A stretch of 25,972 nucleotides of DNA from JBFLVQ01 sp040758525 (lineage in GTDB: Bacteria; Acidobacteriota; Blastocatellia; Chloracidobacteriales; JADJPF01): assembly GCA_040758525.1 (NCBI GenBank), contig JBFLVQ010000052.1:1-25972 (forward strand), in the 5' to 3' direction. The notes under the pieces are model-generated. The model ran no database searches. It was not told the DNA's origin and worked only from the letters and a program-made list of their open reading frames with translations. Both the position numbers and the translations under genes were made by a program. This document shows positions 23,533 through 25,972 of the stretch, one piece after another (positions within the stretch are counted from its first letter, which is position 1; each line of letters starts with the position of its first letter).

Positions 23533-23611
23533 TTGACAGGTTATCATTATGCAGCAGATAATCAATTAACATTGGTAGCAACAGGCTTATTGCCTGATCG
23601 TCGATAACCTG
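23533..23611 (+). promoter_or_regulatory. Promoter with nested inverted repeats upstream of the 23645 gene
   Basis: TTGACA (23533-23538) and GATAAT (23557-23562) are 18 bases apart, a good sigma70 pair with a start near 23569. A perfect 9-base inverted repeat, CAGGTTATC (23537-23545) and GATAACCTG (23603-23611), brackets it. Inside are two small hairpins, ATTAT/ATAAT (23546-23562) and CAGGC/GCCTG (23582-23596). The 9-base arms could be paired operator half-sites or part of a three-way-junction leader. Confidence 0.55.
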
Positions 23612-23644
23612 ATGAAACTTTCAGGAATCTAACAGAGGTGTACT

Positions 23645-24091
23645 ATGGCTGATTATGACGAACGGATCATTTTTCATGGTTCACCTTGGGGGCAAGATAA
23701 GGCAGAACCTGTCGCTGATATGTCAATAGGCAAATTGCCCAAATTAAGTGAGGAACAGCTTGCATTAGCAACACATTTCCAGGTTACGCCGGACGATATG
23801 GCCCACCTACTTGCTACTACACAGCAACGTAATGAGGAACAGATACGGCGCACACATCATCTATTACATTTGATTGATCGAATTCTGGCTAAGCATCATC
23901 CCGGAGTAAAATGTAAGACCCTCTTCTCTTATGGTGGCAAGGCCTATAAAATGATGCTGCAGAAACGGCGTGGCCGCCAACATCTGGAATATTTTACTAG
24001 TGACTTGATAGAAGATCTGTTAGAAGAAGGCAAAGCGGATGGATTGCTGATATTAGAGGGTATTATTGCTGGAGCGGTGAAAAAACTCTAA
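23645..24091 (+). CDS. Unknown small helical protein
   Basis: A 148-residue soluble protein I do not recognise. A short N-terminal segment (MADYDERIIFHGSPWGQDK) precedes a mostly helical body: SEEQLALATHFQVTPDDMAH, QRNEEQIRRTHHLLHLIDRI and FTSDLIEDLLEEGKADGLLI. The middle is rich in Lys, Arg and His (KHHPGVKCKTL, MMLQKRRGRQH). No catalytic or metal motif stands out and there is no signal peptide. AGAGG is about 8 bases upstream of the ATG. The gene has a strong promoter and is followed after 21 bases by the AttH/CrtC-like gene, so the two are probably one operon. Confidence 0.6.
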   Translation: MADYDERIIFHGSPWGQDKAEPVADMSIGKLPKLSEEQLALATHFQVTPDDMAHLLATTQQRNEEQIRRTHHLLHLIDRILAKHHPGVKCKTLFSYGGKAYKMMLQKRRGRQHLEYFTSDLIEDLLEEGKADGLLILEGIIAGAVKKL

Positions 24092-24112
24092 TATTCAGGA
24101 GTAAATGTTAGT

Positions 24113-25276
24113 GTGACAGCAAATATTTTGGACACATTAGAACAGGTGGCGACTGATATAGTCGATACTTTGGTTGATACATTATTGGGCGCACCTGAAG
24201 AATTGAACAAAACAACGGCTGGGCGGCCTATTGAATTGCCACGTGATACATATGCACACGATGATGTGCAGACAGAATGGTGGTATTATACAGGCCATCT
24301 GCAAAGTGGCGAGCGGCAATTCGGATTTCAAGTAGTCTTCTTTAAGCGGCGTACAGATAAAGATCGCCTGGGATTAGTAATTCCTATGCGATTATTTAGT
24401 TCGGTCAATTACTATGCCCATTTTGCTATAACCGATATTGAAGCCAAGCAGTTCCGCTATGCACATAGGCGCTCAATAAATGGCAGCTTACCGGCTGGGG
24501 CAGCCATTGACAGGCATAAAGTATGGTTAGATAACTGGTCTGTATGTGAATTAGGTAGTCAACATATAGTGTCAGCGCGTATGGGATATACTGAACTTAA
24601 TCTTTCTCTCAAACCTGTTAAACCGCTAGTCAAGCATGGATTAGAAGGTTTAAGCTATAAAGAGACAGGAGAAGCCTCCTACTATCTTTCTTATCCACGT
24701 ATGATGGCAGAGGGCGAACTTGTAATCGCTAACCAAAAGTATCAGGTAACAGGTACTGCTTGGATGGATCACGAGTTTGGTACCTGGACAATGAAGGAGA
24801 AGATTCAGGGATGGGATTGGTTTGCTATACAACTAGACGATCATAGAGAAATAATGGCATTTCAGCTACGAGATAAGGATGGTAAGCCTACCCGTTTTTC
24901 TGAGGTCACTCTAATTGAGACAGATGGTTCATTGCGCCGCTTTTCCCAGCAAGAGTTTTCTATAACTCCACTTGGTAGCTGGACTAGCCAAGTTACTGGA
25001 ACAGTTTATCCGAGCGGTTGGCAGTTAAATATCCCAACCCTTGAAGCAGAATTGCAAATTGAGCCAGTATTACGTGCTCAAGAACTGGATACACGTGGCT
25101 CAACAATGGTAATTTATTGGGAAGGAGCAACCACAATAGCAGGACGACTAGCTCAGCAGCCAGTTACAGGTCGTAGTTATGTTGAGTTGGTCGGTTATGA
25201 CCGATCCCATGAACGAGTTACTCTACTCGACTATTTTCTTAACGAGTTACACTTTCGCGGACTCGGCTGGCGCTAA
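24113..25276 (+). CDS. AttH/CrtC lipocalin-like domain protein
   Basis: A 387-residue protein of the AttH/carotenoid 1,2-hydratase-like (double lipocalin) superfamily. Signature motifs are the EWWYYTGHL segment (55-63), FGFQVVFFKRR (70-80), the WMDHEFG motif (217-223), GWDWFAIQLDD (233-243) and a C-terminal GRSYVELVGYD. CrtC hydrates acyclic carotenoids and AttH-type relatives are often periplasmic lipid-associated proteins; here no carotenoid genes are nearby, so CrtC activity is not implied. No signal peptide is apparent, which is unusual for AttH homologues. The start is GTG, with AGGAG 11 bases upstream. It lies 21 bases after the unknown 148-residue gene. Confidence 0.82.
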   Translation: MTANILDTLEQVATDIVDTLVDTLLGAPEELNKTTAGRPIELPRDTYAHDDVQTEWWYYTGHLQSGERQFGFQVVFFKRRTDKDRLGLVIPMRLFSSVNYYAHFAITDIEAKQFRYAHRRSINGSLPAGAAIDRHKVWLDNWSVCELGSQHIVSARMGYTELNLSLKPVKPLVKHGLEGLSYKETGEASYYLSYPRMMAEGELVIANQKYQVTGTAWMDHEFGTWTMKEKIQGWDWFAIQLDDHREIMAFQLRDKDGKPTRFSEVTLIETDGSLRRFSQQEFSITPLGSWTSQVTGTVYPSGWQLNIPTLEAELQIEPVLRAQELDTRGSTMVIYWEGATTIAGRLAQQPVTGRSYVELVGYDRSHERVTLLDYFLNELHFRGLGWR

Positions 25277-25473
25277 AGGTTGATCTGGTTAGCAATTTTA
25301 CACCGTATAGGGTAACAATAGACAGATTGGTATGGTATAAACTTACTACTGAATATCGATATATGGAATTAACTAGAAAATTTATAATGATTTATAAGAT
25401 ATTTCAAGCCTCGGTACATCAATTGCATCAGCAGTCCGGAAAAGAGATACTCTCAGTAAGCATAGAGGGAATT

Positions 25474-25782
25474 ATGAAGAACAAGTTTTTTAAGCTTTTT
25501 ATCCTTCTGATTGTTATTTTGAATCTTGTTATTAGCAGACCTGCATTTGCGACTGAGCTTATCTATGATGAGACACAAAAAGGCAATCGTGAACAACCAC
25601 CAGAGCGCAATTTCCGCGAAGGCAATCGTGAAGGTGGCAACCGTGGTGAGCAACAACCTAAGCGTGAAGAGCAACCTAGACGCAATGAAGATTCGTCCCG
25701 ACCAAAAGAGAATGGCAAGCCGCCTTATATAATTGTACGGCCGGATAAGGATAAGAAAGACAAGAAAGATAAGCAAGATTGA
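25474..25782 (+). CDS. Small secreted charge-rich repetitive protein
   Basis: A 102-residue protein with a clear Sec signal peptide (MKNKFFKLFILLIVILNLVI, cleavage probably after PAFA near residue 26). The mature part is hydrophilic and repetitive in Asn, Arg, Glu and Gly (GNRE, FREGNREGGNRGE) and in Lys/Arg/Gln/Glu. It ends in a KD-rich tail (DKDKKDKKDKQD) after a short PPYIIVRP stretch. It is probably disordered and extracytoplasmic. The start at ATG 25474 is supported by AGAGGGA just upstream; a frame to 25327 would place a signal peptide in mid-protein. No family is recognised. Confidence 0.7.
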   Translation: MKNKFFKLFILLIVILNLVISRPAFATELIYDETQKGNREQPPERNFREGNREGGNRGEQQPKREEQPRRNEDSSRPKENGKPPYIIVRPDKDKKDKKDKQD

Positions 25783-25870
25783 AGTGATATTCTAACTTCC
25801 ACTCAATTAAGCATTAGCACGGACAGATAATGAGATCTGCCAGGCTTTTTCTTATAGAATTAGCTATCGT

Positions 25871-25972
25871 TCATCTCTTCTTCGCTTTTAATGATTCTAC
25901 AATTGCACCAATTCTGGCACGTGTATCATCAGAGAACCAAATGTCAATAAAGTCGTGGTTGCCGGAATGATT
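25871..25972 (-). CDS. Partial 3' end of a minus-strand gene, unknown
   Basis: The minus strand has an open frame from the right edge to a TGA at 25873-25871, giving a 33-residue C-terminus that includes GNHDFIDIWFSDDTRARIG and a helical, basic tail (IVESLKAKKR). It has the look of a real coding tail, is convergent with the small secreted protein gene and lies 88 bases from it. The rest of the gene is outside the window, so the family cannot be named. Confidence 0.6.
   Translation of the reverse strand, partial: NHSGNHDFIDIWFSDDTRARIGAIVESLKAKKR

Noticed and set aside
24113..25276. Calling this carotenoid hydratase CrtC
   Set aside because: The family motifs fit the AttH/CrtC superfamily, but no carotenoid genes are in the window, so the specific activity is not supported.
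25824..25850. CAGAT/ATCTG hairpin followed by a T-run as a terminator
   Set aside because: The stem is only 5 bp and the T-run is separated by several bases, so it is not convincing.
1..25972. CRISPR arrays, tRNA/rRNA genes, insertion sequences, phage or toxin-antitoxin systems
   Set aside because: I saw no spaced direct repeats, tRNA-like clover motifs, transposase or integrase genes, or toxin-antitoxin pairs by reading; a dedicated scan would be needed to exclude small cases.

Overview
This is a bacterial chromosomal window of moderate, roughly even GC, densely coded on both strands with no plasmid, phage, insertion-sequence, tRNA, rRNA or CRISPR signature. The gene content suggests a free-living Gram-negative-type bacterium, and my best guess is an Acidobacteriota-like lineage. 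It includes Hanks-type Ser/Thr kinases, one with a zinc-ribbon-like N-terminus and one fused to a formylglycine-generating-enzyme-like (SUMF1) domain. It also has a DUF2934-like protein, a group III-type phosphofructokinase, ECF sigma signalling and Tat-type ferritin-like proteins. That placement is inference from family content, not proof.

Layout. (1) 135-2046 (+): ECF-type sigma factor, single-domain response regulator and alpha/beta hydrolase, probably co-transcribed. (2) 2065-4971 (-): two tandem Ser/Thr kinases, the first a kinase-membrane helix-SUMF1 fusion, behind a consensus sigma70 promoter (TTGACA-17-TATAAT at 5134-5106). (3) 5261-8655 (-): a secreted, C-terminally anchored Ig/Fn3-like protein whose stop codon lies in a 13-bp tandem repeat; the queuosine gene queE, possibly leaderless; a DUF2934-like protein; and a membrane-anchored SUMF1-domain protein. 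(4) 8759-13189: a RAMA-like protein, a divergent pair of ferritin-like paralogues and four small unknown genes. (5) 13591-17149 (+): phosphofructokinase, a membrane J-domain protein and a third Ser/Thr kinase. (6) 17133-20723: hisA and hisH on the minus strand, separated by an oppositely oriented B12-binding-type gene; hisH overlaps the end of a MacB/FtsX-type permease gene. (7) 20916-25782 (+): a HEAT-repeat membrane protein overlapping a family 2 glycosyltransferase that lacks the usual DxD, then an unknown gene, an AttH/CrtC lipocalin-like protein and a small charged secreted protein. The 3' end of a further minus-strand gene runs off the right edge.

The window mixes housekeeping metabolism (pfkA, queE, hisA, hisH) with signalling (sigma factor, response regulator, three kinases) and envelope proteins. 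I do not see one obvious new defence or biosynthetic system. The most unusual items are the kinase-SUMF1 fusion with a degenerate SUMF1 active site beside a second free SUMF1 protein, the divergent ferritin-like pair, the DxD-less glycosyltransferase/HEAT pair, the interrupted histidine locus, and several structured leaders. Where a start differs from the longest open frame, I chose it from Shine-Dalgarno position and family N-termini, as stated in each entry.
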